64,000 nucleotides of DNA from Streptomyces graminofaciens. GTDB taxonomy: Bacteria; Actinomycetota; Actinomycetes; Streptomycetales; Streptomycetaceae. Positions within the stretch are counted from its first letter, which is position 1. Each line of letters opens with the position of its first letter. The stretch is taken from assembly GCF_030294945.1 (NCBI RefSeq), contig NZ_AP018448.1:7846501-7910500 (forward strand). The letters are read 5' to 3'. Under the pieces are notes generated by a model, which had not been told where the DNA came from, ran no database searches, and saw only the letters and a list, made by a program, of their open reading frames with translations. The position numbers and the translations under genes were made by a program. This document shows, in pieces, positions 16,997 through 25,990 of the stretch.

Positions 16997-18022
16997 TCAC
17001 CCCGAAAACGCCTCCCCGAACGCCCCGTCCTCCTGCTCAATCCCACTGCAATTCGTCAAAGGGTCGTCCGAGGACGAATCCTCATCACACGCACGGTCCC
17101 GAAAAGCCGCCCACATGGAAACCCAGGCAACCCCCTTATCGTCCGCGAACTCCCGCACCTGCGCCGCGTCCTCCAACGTGAACGTCTCGTTGTCCACGTC
17201 GTTGACGCCGAGCATCGAGGTCAACGCCAACGCCCCCCACGCCGTGGAGTCCGACGTCCCGAAGACGTCCATCAACTGCTCGTGCGTCGCCGAGGCGGCC
17301 TCCTCCGCGTAGTCGCCCATGTCACCGCCGTACGAACTGGCGTAGTTCATGGTCATGATGTTGACCGTGGAGACCTGGACGGAGTGGTCGTTGGCCGACT
17401 CCAGCAGGGCCACGCCGTCGTCGTCGAGGCCGTCCGGCATGACCGGGAGGGTGAAGGAGACGGAGAGGTCGGGGCGGTCCTCCTGGAGCAGGGCTATCGC
17501 CTTCGAGCGCAGGCTCACGGAGTCGGAGTCCGCCAGCGCGTCCCCCTCGACATCGAAGTCGGCCTCGGTCGAGCCGGCCGCGTCGAGCGCCGCGCCGTAC
17601 GCCTCGGCCAGCGCGGACGCGCTGTCGCAGGCCTCCGCCAGCTCCTTCCCGTCGGCCCCGCCGAACGACACCCGCACCGACGCCCCGGACTCCGTGAGCG
17701 CCGAGACGCGGGACTTGACGGACGAGTCGTCGATCGCGGTCGTCCCGTTCCACGCCGGTGTGCAGTCCGAGCCGTCCGCGATCACGAACGCCAGGTTGTA
17801 CGCGGCCGCCGACCCGGCGTCGTCGAGGTCGGACGCGGACGTGGCGTCCACATAGGGGGCGTACGTCGTCGTCGATTCGGCGGTGGCCGTGGCGCTCGGC
17901 GTCGACGCGGACGGGGTGGTCGTCGCCGAAGCACTGCCCCCCGAGCTCTCCGCGGAGCAGCCCGCGCAGGCCATCGCCACCAGGCACAACAGCCCGGCGA
18001 CCGGCTTCGGGAAATACCTCAT
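16997..18022 (-). CDS. GH18-like (chitinase-type) lipoprotein
   Basis: A 341-residue lipoprotein with lipobox CAGC at about residues 19-22 and a long Ser/Thr/Ala linker to about residue 55. The globular part follows the GH18 order: SVRVSFGGADGKELAEAC (the SxGG strand), then EADFDVEG near 153-160, which matches the DxxDxDxE active-site strand with its catalytic Glu, then VSTVNIMTMNYA. GH18 enzymes cut beta-1,4-linked N-acetylglucosamine polymers. Its divergent neighbour is a deacetylase/glycosyltransferase fusion of the poly-GlcNAc type, so trimming of that polymer is an attractive role. Confidence 0.8.
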   Translation of the reverse strand: MRYFPKPVAGLLCLVAMACAGCSAESSGGSASATTTPSASTPSATATAESTTTYAPYVDATSASDLDDAGSAAAYNLAFVIADGSDCTPAWNGTTAIDDSSVKSRVSALTESGASVRVSFGGADGKELAEACDSASALAEAYGAALDAAGSTEADFDVEGDALADSDSVSLRSKAIALLQEDRPDLSVSFTLPVMPDGLDDDGVALLESANDHSVQVSTVNIMTMNYASSYGGDMGDYAEEAASATHEQLMDVFGTSDSTAWGALALTSMLGVNDVDNETFTLEDAAQVREFADDKGVAWVSMWAAFRDRACDEDSSSDDPLTNCSGIEQEDGAFGEAFSG

Positions 18023-18341
18023 CGCGTATGCACCAGCTCTCGTGGTCGCTCGTGATTTTCGTCGCAGGATGGAAACAAAGCGTGTTTGTGCCAGGGAAAA
18101 GAATCACATCAGCCTGTGCCAGATGAAGATCGCCATTCCATGGGCTGTGCATGGGAAAAGGGGTATCCAACAGGCGATCCGGACCTTTGAACCAGTGCAT
18201 ATCGCCCCGAAGGCAACCTCTCCCCGCTTCACAGGCGTTCTTGGATTCTCTAAGGAAACGGACAGGTTAAGACGTTTCTCATGGGCGTCTCACATGAGAA
18301 CCCGAGAATCGACCACATAAAGCCTCCCTAATATCCGGGGA
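18023..18341. promoter_or_regulatory. Divergent promoter region of the exopolysaccharide locus
   Basis: About 320 bases without a gene, AT-richer than the surroundings. It contains an inverted repeat, TTCTCATG at 18276-18283 and CATGAGAA at 18293-18300, a plausible operator. A TAATAT hexamer at 18329-18334 ends 7 bases before the ATG at 18342, suggesting a leaderless start. Confidence 0.5.
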
Positions 18342-18776
18342 ATGCAAAGCGAGTCCGCAATCGAAAACTCAGCCTCCGCAGCCGGCACACCGGCCCGCGG
18401 TCGTCGCCGCAAACGGGGAAACGGGGCCGGGGCCGGGGCCGCCGAAGAGGGGCCCGTGTTCGTCGACAACTCCGGGCGCCGGGCCAGGCTGCTGCGCCAC
18501 TTCGGTGTCTTCCTCGGAGTCGTCTGCCTCGGTTATGCCGTCCTCCTCGGCATGGCGTTCATGGGCTGGGGCATCTCCGCGTCCCCGTCCGAGCTGTTCC
18601 CCTTCGGTGGCGGAGGCGGCGGGACCGGCGCGCCCGGCGGCGGCAACGGCCCGCAGCCCCAGGGCGGCATCGCCCCCGAAGGCGTTCCCTCCGGCGCCCC
18701 CGGCGGAGCCCCGGGCGGCACTCCGCCCTCGGGCGCCCCCACCGCCGTACCGTCCGCGTCCGCCTCCGCGAACTGA
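18342..18776 (+). CDS. Small single-pass membrane protein with Gly/Pro-rich tail
   Basis: A 144-residue protein. It has a basic cytoplasmic N-terminus (PARGRRRKRG) and one transmembrane helix at about residues 56-77 (FGVFLGVVCLGYAVLLGMAFMGWG). A low-complexity external tail rich in Gly, Pro, Ala and Ser follows (GGGGGGTGAPGGGNG). No domain is recognised. It is the first gene of a tight set with the deacetylase/glycosyltransferase and the acyltransferase and is probably an accessory subunit of that polymer machine. The 19-base gap to the next gene supports cotranscription. Confidence 0.7.
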   Translation: MQSESAIENSASAAGTPARGRRRKRGNGAGAGAAEEGPVFVDNSGRRARLLRHFGVFLGVVCLGYAVLLGMAFMGWGISASPSELFPFGGGGGGTGAPGGGNGPQPQGGIAPEGVPSGAPGGAPGGTPPSGAPTAVPSASASAN

Positions 18777-18795
18777 CGGAAGGGCAGCCACTCTC

Positions 18796-21078
18796 ATGAC
18801 CACGACGACCCCCTCCCGCGGCCGCCGACGCGCCCCCTCCAAGCTCCAGCGGGCCACCGGCAGGGCCGCCGCCCTGCAGAAGCCCCGGGTGATCCTCGCC
18901 CTGCTGCTTCTGCTCGGGCTGACCAGCGTGATGCTGCTCGACGGCTATCTGCGCGCCGAGGTCGGCGGCGACCAGCGCGTACGCACCGGGGCCGGCTCCG
19001 GCGACGTACCCGAGGACATCCTCGACGGCGGGCCGATCCTCACCTTCCGCGGCGGCGAGGCCCAGACCCGGTCCGTGCCGGACAAGACCATCGCGCTCAC
19101 CTTCGACGACGGTCCGAACCCGACCTGGACACCGAAGATCCTCGACGTCCTGGAGAAGTACGACGTCCCGGCGACCTTTTTCGTGGTCGGCTCGATGGTG
19201 TCGCGCTATCCGGCCATCGTGCGGGGCATGGTCGACGACGGCCATGAGATCGGCATTCACACCTTCACGCATGTCGACCTGTCGTACCAGAGCGACGCCC
19301 GCATCACCCGGGAGATGACCCAGACGCAACTCGCGCTCGCGGGCGCGGCCGGCATCACGACGACGCTCTTCCGCGCCCCGTACTCCTCCGAGACGGACGC
19401 CATCGACAACTTCAGCTGGCCCGTCTACCAGAAGCTCGGCGAGGAGGGCTACACCAGCGTCTTCGTCGACACCGACAGCGACGACTGGAAGAAGCCCGGC
19501 GTCAAGAAGATCATCAAGTGGGCCACGCCGGACGACGGCGAGGGCGCCTCGGTCCTCATGCACGACGCGGGCGGCGACCGCTCCCAGACGGTCGAGGCGC
19601 TCGGCACGTACATCGAGAAGATGAAGGCGAAGGGGTACACCTTCACGACCGTCAGCGGCGCCCTGCAGAAGGACGAGGCCGCGAGCGGTACGGCCCAGGC
19701 GGGTGCTCCCGGCGGCGCGCCCGGATCCGACGCGCAGGGCGGCGCGGCCGCGAACGGGCAGGGCACCCCGGGCACCTCGGACCCGCAGGCCGCCCACCGC
19801 ACCGCCACCGGCGCCACCCTCTACGAGGGCAGGGCCCTCGTCGCGGCCGTCTACGTCGCCGAGTGGACCGTCCCGTCGCTCTCCGTCGGCCTGATGGTCG
19901 TCGGCGTCGCCGTCATGGGCCGCTTCGGGATGATGCTCATCCTCGCCCGACGCCACTTCCGTGAGCGAAACAAGCGCCGGTTCAGCTGGGGGCCGCCGAT
20001 CACCGGCCCGGTGACGGTCATCGTGCCCGCGTACAACGAGAAGGAGTGCATAGCCAACACGCTGCACTCCCTCGCCCGGAGCACCCACCCCATCGAGATC
20101 ATCGTCGTCGACGACGGCTCCACGGACGGCACCAAGGAGATCGCCGAGGCGCTCGGCTACCCCAACGTCCGCGTCATCCGCCAGGAGAACGCCGGCAAGC
20201 CCGCCGCCCTCAACAACGGCGTACGGAACGCCAGTTACGACATCGTCGTGATGATGGACGGCGACACCGTCTTCGAGCCCGACACCGTCGCCAAGCTCGT
20301 GCAGCCCTTCGCCGACCCGAGCGTCGGCGCGGTCGCGGGCAACGCCAAGGTCGGCAACCGCAACACCATGATCGGCGCCTGGCAGCACATCGAGTACGTC
20401 ATGGGCTTCAACCTCGACCGCCGCATGTACGACCTGCTGCGCTGCATGCCGACCATCCCGGGCGCGATCGGCGCGTTCCGCCGCGACGCCGTCCTGGAGG
20501 TCGGCGGCATGAGCGAGGACACCCTCGCCGAGGACACCGACATCACCATCGCCATGCACCGCGCGGGCTGGCGCGTCGTCTACCAGGAGCACGCCCGCGC
20601 CTGGACCGAGGCCCCGGGCTCCCTGAAGCAACTGTGGTCCCAGCGCTACCGCTGGTCGTACGGCACCATGCAGGCCCTGTGGAAGCACCGCAAGTCCCTG
20701 ACGGACAAGGGCCCGTCGGGCCGCTTCGGCCGCGTGGGCATGCCACTCGTCGTGATCTTCCAGATCCTCACCCCGGTCTTCGCCCCCCTCATCGACGTCT
20801 TCACCGTCTACGCGATGATCTTCGTCGACTTCCAGGCGTCACTGCTGGCCTGGCTCGCGGTCCTGGCCGTCCAACTCATCTGCGCCGCCTACGCCTTCAA
20901 GCTCGACAAGGAGAAGTACCGCTATCTGCTGATGCTCCCGCTCCAGCAACTGGCCTACCGCCAGATGATGTACCTCGTCCTCATCCACTCCTGTATCACG
21001 GCCCTCACGGGCGGCCGCCTGCGCTGGCAGAAACTCAAGCGCACGGGCGAGGTCGGCACACCGGCCGGGGCGAACTGA
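18796..21078 (+). CDS. Bifunctional polysaccharide deacetylase / family 2 glycosyltransferase
   Basis: A 760-residue membrane protein. After an N-terminal helix (about residues 32-52) comes an extracellular NodB deacetylase domain (about 95-290) with metal motif TFDDGPN and HTFTHVD. A Gly/Ala linker and a second helix follow. The GT2 domain (about 395-640) has VIVPAYNEKE, DDGSTDGT, MMDGDT, EDTD and the QRYRW processivity motif, then C-terminal helices. The design joins a polymerising synthase to a deacetylase, as in MatB of streptomycetes and PgaB/PgaC of poly-N-acetylglucosamine systems. ATG 18796; its stop overlaps the acyltransferase start. Confidence 0.9.
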   Translation: MTTTTPSRGRRRAPSKLQRATGRAAALQKPRVILALLLLLGLTSVMLLDGYLRAEVGGDQRVRTGAGSGDVPEDILDGGPILTFRGGEAQTRSVPDKTIALTFDDGPNPTWTPKILDVLEKYDVPATFFVVGSMVSRYPAIVRGMVDDGHEIGIHTFTHVDLSYQSDARITREMTQTQLALAGAAGITTTLFRAPYSSETDAIDNFSWPVYQKLGEEGYTSVFVDTDSDDWKKPGVKKIIKWATPDDGEGASVLMHDAGGDRSQTVEALGTYIEKMKAKGYTFTTVSGALQKDEAASGTAQAGAPGGAPGSDAQGGAAANGQGTPGTSDPQAAHRTATGATLYEGRALVAAVYVAEWTVPSLSVGLMVVGVAVMGRFGMMLILARRHFRERNKRRFSWGPPITGPVTVIVPAYNEKECIANTLHSLARSTHPIEIIVVDDGSTDGTKEIAEALGYPNVRVIRQENAGKPAALNNGVRNASYDIVVMMDGDTVFEPDTVAKLVQPFADPSVGAVAGNAKVGNRNTMIGAWQHIEYVMGFNLDRRMYDLLRCMPTIPGAIGAFRRDAVLEVGGMSEDTLAEDTDITIAMHRAGWRVVYQEHARAWTEAPGSLKQLWSQRYRWSYGTMQALWKHRKSLTDKGPSGRFGRVGMPLVVIFQILTPVFAPLIDVFTVYAMIFVDFQASLLAWLAVLAVQLICAAYAFKLDKEKYRYLLMLPLQQLAYRQMMYLVLIHSCITALTGGRLRWQKLKRTGEVGTPAGAN

Positions 21079-22181
21079 TGGGGTCGCACAGGAGAGCAGC
21101 GGTGACTGAGCCTGAAATCAGGGTCCAGGTGCAGCGGACCCCCTCGCCCCCGCCGAGGGACCGCTACTTCGACACCCTCAGAGCCGTCGCCCTGGTACGC
21201 GTGGTCACTTACCACACCTTCGGCTGGGCCTGGGCCGGTATGGCCTTCCCCTCCATGGGCGTCATGTTCGCCCTGGCCGGCACCCTGATGGCCAAGTCCC
21301 TGGAACGCCCACCCCTGAAGGTGATCAGAAGCCGCGTCCGCCGTCTCCTGCCACCCTTCTGGTTCTGGGGCTTCTTCGTCGTCGTCGCCATGCTGATCCA
21401 CGACTGGATGCCCGGCTGGCAGATAGTTTTCTGGGTCGTCCCGCTCGGCGACCCCCCGGGCAACGCCTGGGGCGAGCAGGCCTGGGAGATCCTCTGGTAC
21501 CTGCGCACCTACCTCTGGTTCGTCCTGCTCTCCCCCCTCCTGCTGAGGGCGTTCCGGCTGGCCCCCGTCCCGGTCCTGCTCGCCTCCCTCACCCCCGTCC
21601 TGGCCTTCCACTTCCTCTGGGAGCCCCCGGACAACCGCCTCGGCAACGCCCTGACCGACCTGGCCACCTTCCTGTTCTGCTGGATGCTCGGCTTCGCGCA
21701 CCGCGACGGCGTCCTGGCCCGGCTGAAGCCGTTCGCCGTCACCGCGTTCTCGCTCGCGGCCCTCGGGTTCGGCGCCTGGTACGCCTTCACGCACCAGGAG
21801 GAGACCGGCTCGTACGACCTCGACGACATCCCGCTCGCACAGGCATTCTTCTCCGCCGGGTTCGTGACGCTGCTGATGTACGCGAAGGGGTACTTCGAGG
21901 TCGACTTCGCCTGGCTGGCCCGGCGCAAGCGCCTCGACCGGGTCGTCACGATCTTCAACTCGCGTGCCGTGACGATCTACCTCTGGCACGAGATCGCGCT
22001 GATCCTGGCCGTCCCGCTGATCGACCAGTTCTGGAACGTACCCGCCTTCGAGAAGTGGCTGCCGCTGGAGAGCCAGTGGTTCATGTTCGGCATCGGCTGG
22101 GTCCTGATCGCGGTGTTCGTCCTGGTGTGCGGCTGGGTGGAGGACGTCGCGGCGAAGAAGGAACCGAAGCTGTTGCCGTAG
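21078..22181 (+). CDS. Acyltransferase family 3 membrane protein
   Basis: A 367-residue integral membrane acyltransferase with about ten hydrophobic segments. Its N-terminal motif [24 protein letters not shown] has the conserved Arg and active-site-type His of the family; a second landmark is [10 protein letters not shown] near residue 305. Members acylate sugars at the membrane; IcaC in poly-GlcNAc operons belongs to the same superfamily and is thought to succinylate the polymer. ATG 21078 overlaps the TGA of the preceding synthase (TGATG), giving tight coupling. It should decorate the polymer made by that enzyme. Confidence 0.85.
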   Translation: MGSHRRAAVTEPEIRVQVQRTPSPPPRDRYFDTLRAVALVRVVTYHTFGWAWAGMAFPSMGVMFALAGTLMAKSLERPPLKVIRSRVRRLLPPFWFWGFFVVVAMLIHDWMPGWQIVFWVVPLGDPPGNAWGEQAWEILWYLRTYLWFVLLSPLLLRAFRLAPVPVLLASLTPVLAFHFLWEPPDNRLGNALTDLATFLFCWMLGFAHRDGVLARLKPFAVTAFSLAALGFGAWYAFTHQEETGSYDLDDIPLAQAFFSAGFVTLLMYAKGYFEVDFAWLARRKRLDRVVTIFNSRAVTIYLWHEIALILAVPLIDQFWNVPAFEKWLPLESQWFMFGIGWVLIAVFVLVCGWVEDVAAKKEPKLLP

Positions 22182-22237
22182 ACCGCGTACCTACGCGGGT
22201 GGGTGGGCCGGACGTGGGGGCGTCCGGCCCGTACTGC

Positions 22238-22243
22238 CACAAT
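22238..22243 (+). promoter_or_regulatory. Possible -10 hexamer for menG
   Basis: CACAAT ends 6 bases before the GTG of menG with no ribosome site between. It is a weaker fit than the TAnnnT elements of other genes here. Confidence 0.3.
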
Positions 22244-22249
22244 GGGCCC

Positions 22250-22948
22250 GTGACCCGCGCATCCCTGGACAAGCAGCCGCACGAAGTCGCTTCGATGTTC
22301 GACAACGTGGCGGAACGGTACGACCTGACCAACGACGTGCTGTCCCTCGGACAGGACCGGCGCTGGCGCAAGGAGGTCGCGAAGGCGGTGGACGCGCGCC
22401 CCGCGCAGAAGATCCTCGACCTCGCGGCCGGGACGGGCACCTCCTCACTGCCCTTCGTCCAGGCCGGCGCGTACGTCGTGCCCTGCGACTTCTCCCTCGG
22501 CATGCTCCGCGTCGGCAAGGAGCGCAACTCCTGGCTGCCGTTCACCGCGGGCGACGCGACACGGCTGCCGTTCAAGGACGACACGTTCGACGCGGTGACG
22601 ATCTCCTTCGGCCTGCGCAATGTGCAGGACACGGACGCGGCGCTGCGCGAGATGTACCGGGTGACCAAGCCCGGCGGCCGGATCGTGATCAGCGAGTTCT
22701 CGCACCCGACATGGGCGCCGTTCCGGACCGTCTACACCGAGTACCTGATGCGGGCCCTGCCGCCGGTGGCCCGCGCGGTGTCGTCCAACCCCGAGGCGTA
22801 CGTCTATCTGGCGGAGTCCATCCGGGCCTGGCCCGACCAGTCCGGTCTCGCCGACCGGCTGACCAAGGCGGGCTGGTCGAAGGTGGCGTGGCGCAACCTC
22901 ACAGGGGGCGTCGTCGCGCTGCATCGAGGGTTCAAGGTTCACTCGTAA
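22250..22948 (+). CDS. menG: Demethylmenaquinone methyltransferase MenG (UbiE family)
   Basis: A 232-residue class I SAM-dependent methyltransferase. It adds the final C-methyl group to demethylmenaquinone. Landmarks are [22 protein letters not shown] near the start, the SAM loop [14 protein letters not shown] (about residues 49-62), [24 protein letters not shown] near 103-126 and the C-terminal [14 protein letters not shown] 22250 was chosen because the conserved protein begins there; the longer upstream frame overlaps the acyltransferase gene. It belongs with mqnA, mqnC, the MenJ-like reductase and the polyprenyl synthase in the same window. Confidence 0.93.
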   Translation: MTRASLDKQPHEVASMFDNVAERYDLTNDVLSLGQDRRWRKEVAKAVDARPAQKILDLAAGTGTSSLPFVQAGAYVVPCDFSLGMLRVGKERNSWLPFTAGDATRLPFKDDTFDAVTISFGLRNVQDTDAALREMYRVTKPGGRIVISEFSHPTWAPFRTVYTEYLMRALPPVARAVSSNPEAYVYLAESIRAWPDQSGLADRLTKAGWSKVAWRNLTGGVVALHRGFKVHS

Positions 22949-23030
22949 GGGGGATGCCCGTAAAGGGCGTCATATTGACGGGAACCGGTCAACAGAAAAC
23001 ATCGTCCGTTGAATACGTCCGAGTACGTCC

Positions 23031-23051
23031 GGGACGTGTCAGCACGTCCCC
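23031..23051. promoter_or_regulatory. Inverted repeat upstream of the zinc-ribbon gene
   Basis: GGGACGTG and CACGTCCC flank a few bases just upstream of the zinc-ribbon gene start and after menG. It could be an operator or part of a leader hairpin. There is no U-tract. Confidence 0.35.
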
Positions 23052-23087
23052 TCACGGCACGAGTTTTCTGGATGACGGAGCGTTCCC

Positions 23088-25157
23088 ATGACGTCCTACT
23101 GCCCGCACTGCGGGACACCCGGTCCCGACGAGGCGCGTTTCTGCATGAAGTGCGGGCGGGAACGCGTACCGGCTGAGGCGAGCGGGGCGGAGACCGGTGC
23201 CGAGGCCGGTGCCGCTTCCGAAGCTGCCGTCGGCGCCGAGGTCGGCGCCGGGGCGCCTCCCGTTCCGCCCACCGCCCCGCCGCCACCGGCCCCGGCCGCG
23301 CCGCCCGCGGCCCCGCCCGGAGCTGTGCCGGCCCCGGCCGTACCGCCGACCGCGCCCGGAATGTTCCCCGCCGCTCCACCGGCGGCTCCGTACGGGGCAC
23401 CGCCGTTCGCCCCACCGGGAACGCCCCCCGTCGCTCCGCCGGGAGCCCCGCCACTCGGCCCGCCTGCTCCTCCCGGCTACGCCCCCGTCCCCGCCCGCCC
23501 CTCACCCGTGGGCGCCTTCCTCGGCCGGGCCTTCCGGGGCGACTGGGCCGGATCCGCGCTGGCCGCGCTCTGGCCGATCGGGCTGCTGCTCGTGGCCGCC
23601 ATCGCGCTGGCCATCCCGTCGTACGGCCAGGAGGACGAGGTCGCCGTCGGCTTCGGCGACCGGCTGGGCATCGCCCTCGCGGCCCTCCTCCAGGGCCTCG
23701 GCGGCGGCTTCGAGATCACGGAGGCCAACAGGGGCTACAGCGGCGGCGACCTCCGGACGGCCGAGGCCGCCTTCAACGTCACCCTCGTCCCGCTCACGGT
23801 CACGGTCCTGTTCATCGCCGCGCTCGTCATCGGCGTACGGCAGCTGCGTACGCGACTGGCGACACGCGGGGCGTACGGCATGGCCGGAGCCGGTGGCGGC
23901 GGAGCCTGGGGGACCCTTGGCGCCGGGGGCACCGGTGCGGGTGCGGGTGTCGGTGGCCGTACCGCCGGGCTCGAAGCGGCCCTGCGGGTCACCTTGCTGG
24001 TGACCGTCGCCGTCCTGCTGCTCGGCCTGTTCGCCCAGCCCACGGTCGTCCTCGTCGAGATCTCCACGTCACCGTGGCTCGCGGCGCTGGGCGCGCTGCT
24101 GGTCGCGGCCGTCGTCTCGGGCGCGCTGCTGCAACGCGACGACCTGGCCGCCTGGCTGGCCAGCCGCCCCGGCCCGCAGGCCCTGTTCCGGGCGACCGGC
24201 ACGGCCGTACGCGCCATGGCGATCGTCGTCGCCCTCTGCTCGCTCGTCGCGTTCATCGTCGTCGCCCAGAGCGACGAGCTGAAGTCCGAGATGGACGGCG
24301 AGGTCTCCCCGCTCCTGGTCGCCTTGTTCCTGCTCCCGAACCTCGCGATCCATCTGCTCGGCCTCTCCTGGGGCGCGTCCGTCGAGGGCGAGGGCGGCCC
24401 CACGTCGTACCAGCGCGACGGCTCCTCGTACGGCGACGGCTCTTCGTACGGTGACGGTTCGTCGGACGACTACGGCTCTTCGGACGACTACGGGTTCGGC
24501 GACTCCAGCCCGTACGGCGCCTATGAGCACGAGTCGTTCGGGCTCTCCCAGCTCGGCGACGCCGTCAACTCCTGGGCGGTCGTGGGCGCGTTGGCGCTCG
24601 GTACGGTCTGTGCCCTGACCCTCGGTGTACTGGCGGCCCGCCGCTCGGCCGGGCGGGGCGAACAACTCCTGGCCGCCGGCGTGTTCTTCGGCCTCTTCCT
24701 CCTGCTGGCCGGCATCGGCGGATTCTCGATGGAGGCCTCCGGTTACGCCTCGGGCGACTTCGGCAGCGAACTGTCCGCGGCGGGCAAGGCCGACATCGGT
24801 CTCAACATCCCCGAGTCGATGCTCTTCGGCCTGCTCTGGATCTTCGCGGCGGCCTTCCTGGCGCCGTATCTGGTCCAGATGGTGGGTGGCCGCACGGGAG
24901 TGATCGCCCCACCGCTGCCGGCCATGCCGGGCGCCCTGGCGGGCCACTCGATCCCGCCCCAGGTTCCGTCGACGCCGGTACAGGCCACGTCGGTCCCGTC
25001 CCCGCACGAGATGCCGATGGTCGAACTCGGCCACCAGCTCCCGGCCGCACCGGCCCCCGAGCCCCGCAACAAGACCCTGATCTGGACGATCACGATCACG
25101 GCGGCGTTCGTGATCGGCGGAGGCGCGGCGGCGGCGATTCTGCTCCTGCAGAAGTAA
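23088..25157 (+). CDS. Zinc-ribbon, multi-pass membrane protein
   Basis: A 689-residue protein that opens with a zinc ribbon (CPHCG at residues 5-9, CMKCG at 21-25). A 100-residue Pro/Ala/Gly-rich linker follows (about 40-140), then roughly eight hydrophobic helices spread over about 155-615. A Ser/Tyr/Asp/Gly repeat loop (YGDGSSYGDGSS ... DDYGSSDDYG) lies near 450-470, and a last helix ends the protein (about 660-687). No enzymatic motif is seen. Zinc-ribbon multi-pass proteins of this kind are common in streptomycetes and uncharacterised. It stands alone between menG and a convergent GNAT gene. Confidence 0.8.
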   Translation: MTSYCPHCGTPGPDEARFCMKCGRERVPAEASGAETGAEAGAASEAAVGAEVGAGAPPVPPTAPPPPAPAAPPAAPPGAVPAPAVPPTAPGMFPAAPPAAPYGAPPFAPPGTPPVAPPGAPPLGPPAPPGYAPVPARPSPVGAFLGRAFRGDWAGSALAALWPIGLLLVAAIALAIPSYGQEDEVAVGFGDRLGIALAALLQGLGGGFEITEANRGYSGGDLRTAEAAFNVTLVPLTVTVLFIAALVIGVRQLRTRLATRGAYGMAGAGGGGAWGTLGAGGTGAGAGVGGRTAGLEAALRVTLLVTVAVLLLGLFAQPTVVLVEISTSPWLAALGALLVAAVVSGALLQRDDLAAWLASRPGPQALFRATGTAVRAMAIVVALCSLVAFIVVAQSDELKSEMDGEVSPLLVALFLLPNLAIHLLGLSWGASVEGEGGPTSYQRDGSSYGDGSSYGDGSSDDYGSSDDYGFGDSSPYGAYEHESFGLSQLGDAVNSWAVVGALALGTVCALTLGVLAARRSAGRGEQLLAAGVFFGLFLLLAGIGGFSMEASGYASGDFGSELSAAGKADIGLNIPESMLFGLLWIFAAAFLAPYLVQMVGGRTGVIAPPLPAMPGALAGHSIPPQVPSTPVQATSVPSPHEMPMVELGHQLPAAPAPEPRNKTLIWTITITAAFVIGGGAAAAILLLQK

Positions 25158-25194
25158 GGGCACCTGTAACCGAAGAGGCGAACACCCGCGCCCC

Positions 25195-25235
25195 TGCTTC
25201 CGAGGGGCGCGGGGAGCTTCGCGAGCAACCAGAGG
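25195..25235 (+). repeat. Interspersed repeat, copy C
   Basis: GAGGGGCGCGGGGAGCTT followed by CGCGAGCAACC is a diverged copy of the element at 14040. It lies in the gap between two convergent genes. Confidence 0.5.
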
Positions 25236-25331
25236 CAACCCGCGCAACCAGAGACAACCCGCGCCCGGACGACTGGCCGCCCCTGCGGCGGCGGCCTCAA
25301 CGCCACCCCGTGCCGCTCGGCGTACCGCCCG

Positions 25332-25856
25332 TCAGAGCCCGAGCCGGAAGCAGTGCCCCTGCTGCTGCGAAACGGGTGTCGTGTAGGTCTCCGCCAGCTC
25401 CATCCCGAGCCGTCTGGTGACCGCGATGGAGCGCTCGTTACGGGCGTTGACCATGGCGACGACGCTGGTCACGCCCGCCGTCCGCACCCGCTCCAGGGTC
25501 TGCCGGGCGGCGGCCGTCACATATCCCTTGCCCCAGTGCTCGCGGCCGAGCCGCCACCCGATCTCGATCTCGCCGGCCGGGCCCCAGTCCCGGGGCCAGG
25601 GCTGGGCGCCCGTGAAGCCGATGACCCGGTCCTCCTCGTCGAGCATGCTCCACAGACAGAACCCGCGTTCGGCGTCATGACGACGCTGGCGTGCGGTGAG
25701 CTCCTCGTAGACGGACAGCTCGGCGGACCTGCCCCCGTGGAACTCCATGACGTCAGGGTCGTCGAAGATCCGGTGCCAGGCGATGGCGTCCTCGTCGGTG
25801 GGAACGCGCAGCCGTACATCGGGAAGGGGCCGTGCGTCGGGGAGAGCTTGGTTCAC
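25332..25856 (-). CDS. GNAT-family N-acetyltransferase (RimJ/RimL type)
   Basis: A 174-residue acetyltransferase. The N-terminal strand LRVPTDEDAIAWHRIFDDPDV and the acetyl-CoA-binding signature REHWGKGYVTAAARQTLE (about residues 105-122) follow the RimJ/RimL pattern, and VVAMVNARNERSIAVTRRLGMEL closes the fold. Such enzymes acetylate N-terminal amines of proteins, amino acids or antibiotics; the substrate cannot be told. It is transcribed divergently from the MenJ-like gene, and its ATG at 25856 lies 134 bases from that gene's start. Confidence 0.85.
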   Translation of the reverse strand: MNQALPDARPLPDVRLRVPTDEDAIAWHRIFDDPDVMEFHGGRSAELSVYEELTARQRRHDAERGFCLWSMLDEEDRVIGFTGAQPWPRDWGPAGEIEIGWRLGREHWGKGYVTAAARQTLERVRTAGVTSVVAMVNARNERSIAVTRRLGMELAETYTTPVSQQQGHCFRLGL

Positions 25857-25990
25857 TGGGGCAGCCCTTCAGCCAAGTGATCGGTACCGCTGAATAGACT
25901 GCCCATGTCCGACGCCTGTCGGCACATGTTTTCTGGTCTTCCAGAGAACCATTCGCTTCGAACCTTCTACGCATTTGGGGAGAAACCGTC

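Noticed and set aside
20046..21077. Long upstream extension of the acyltransferase frame
   Set aside because: It overlaps the synthase gene out of frame and reads as a shadow; ATG 21078 overlapping the synthase stop is the natural start.
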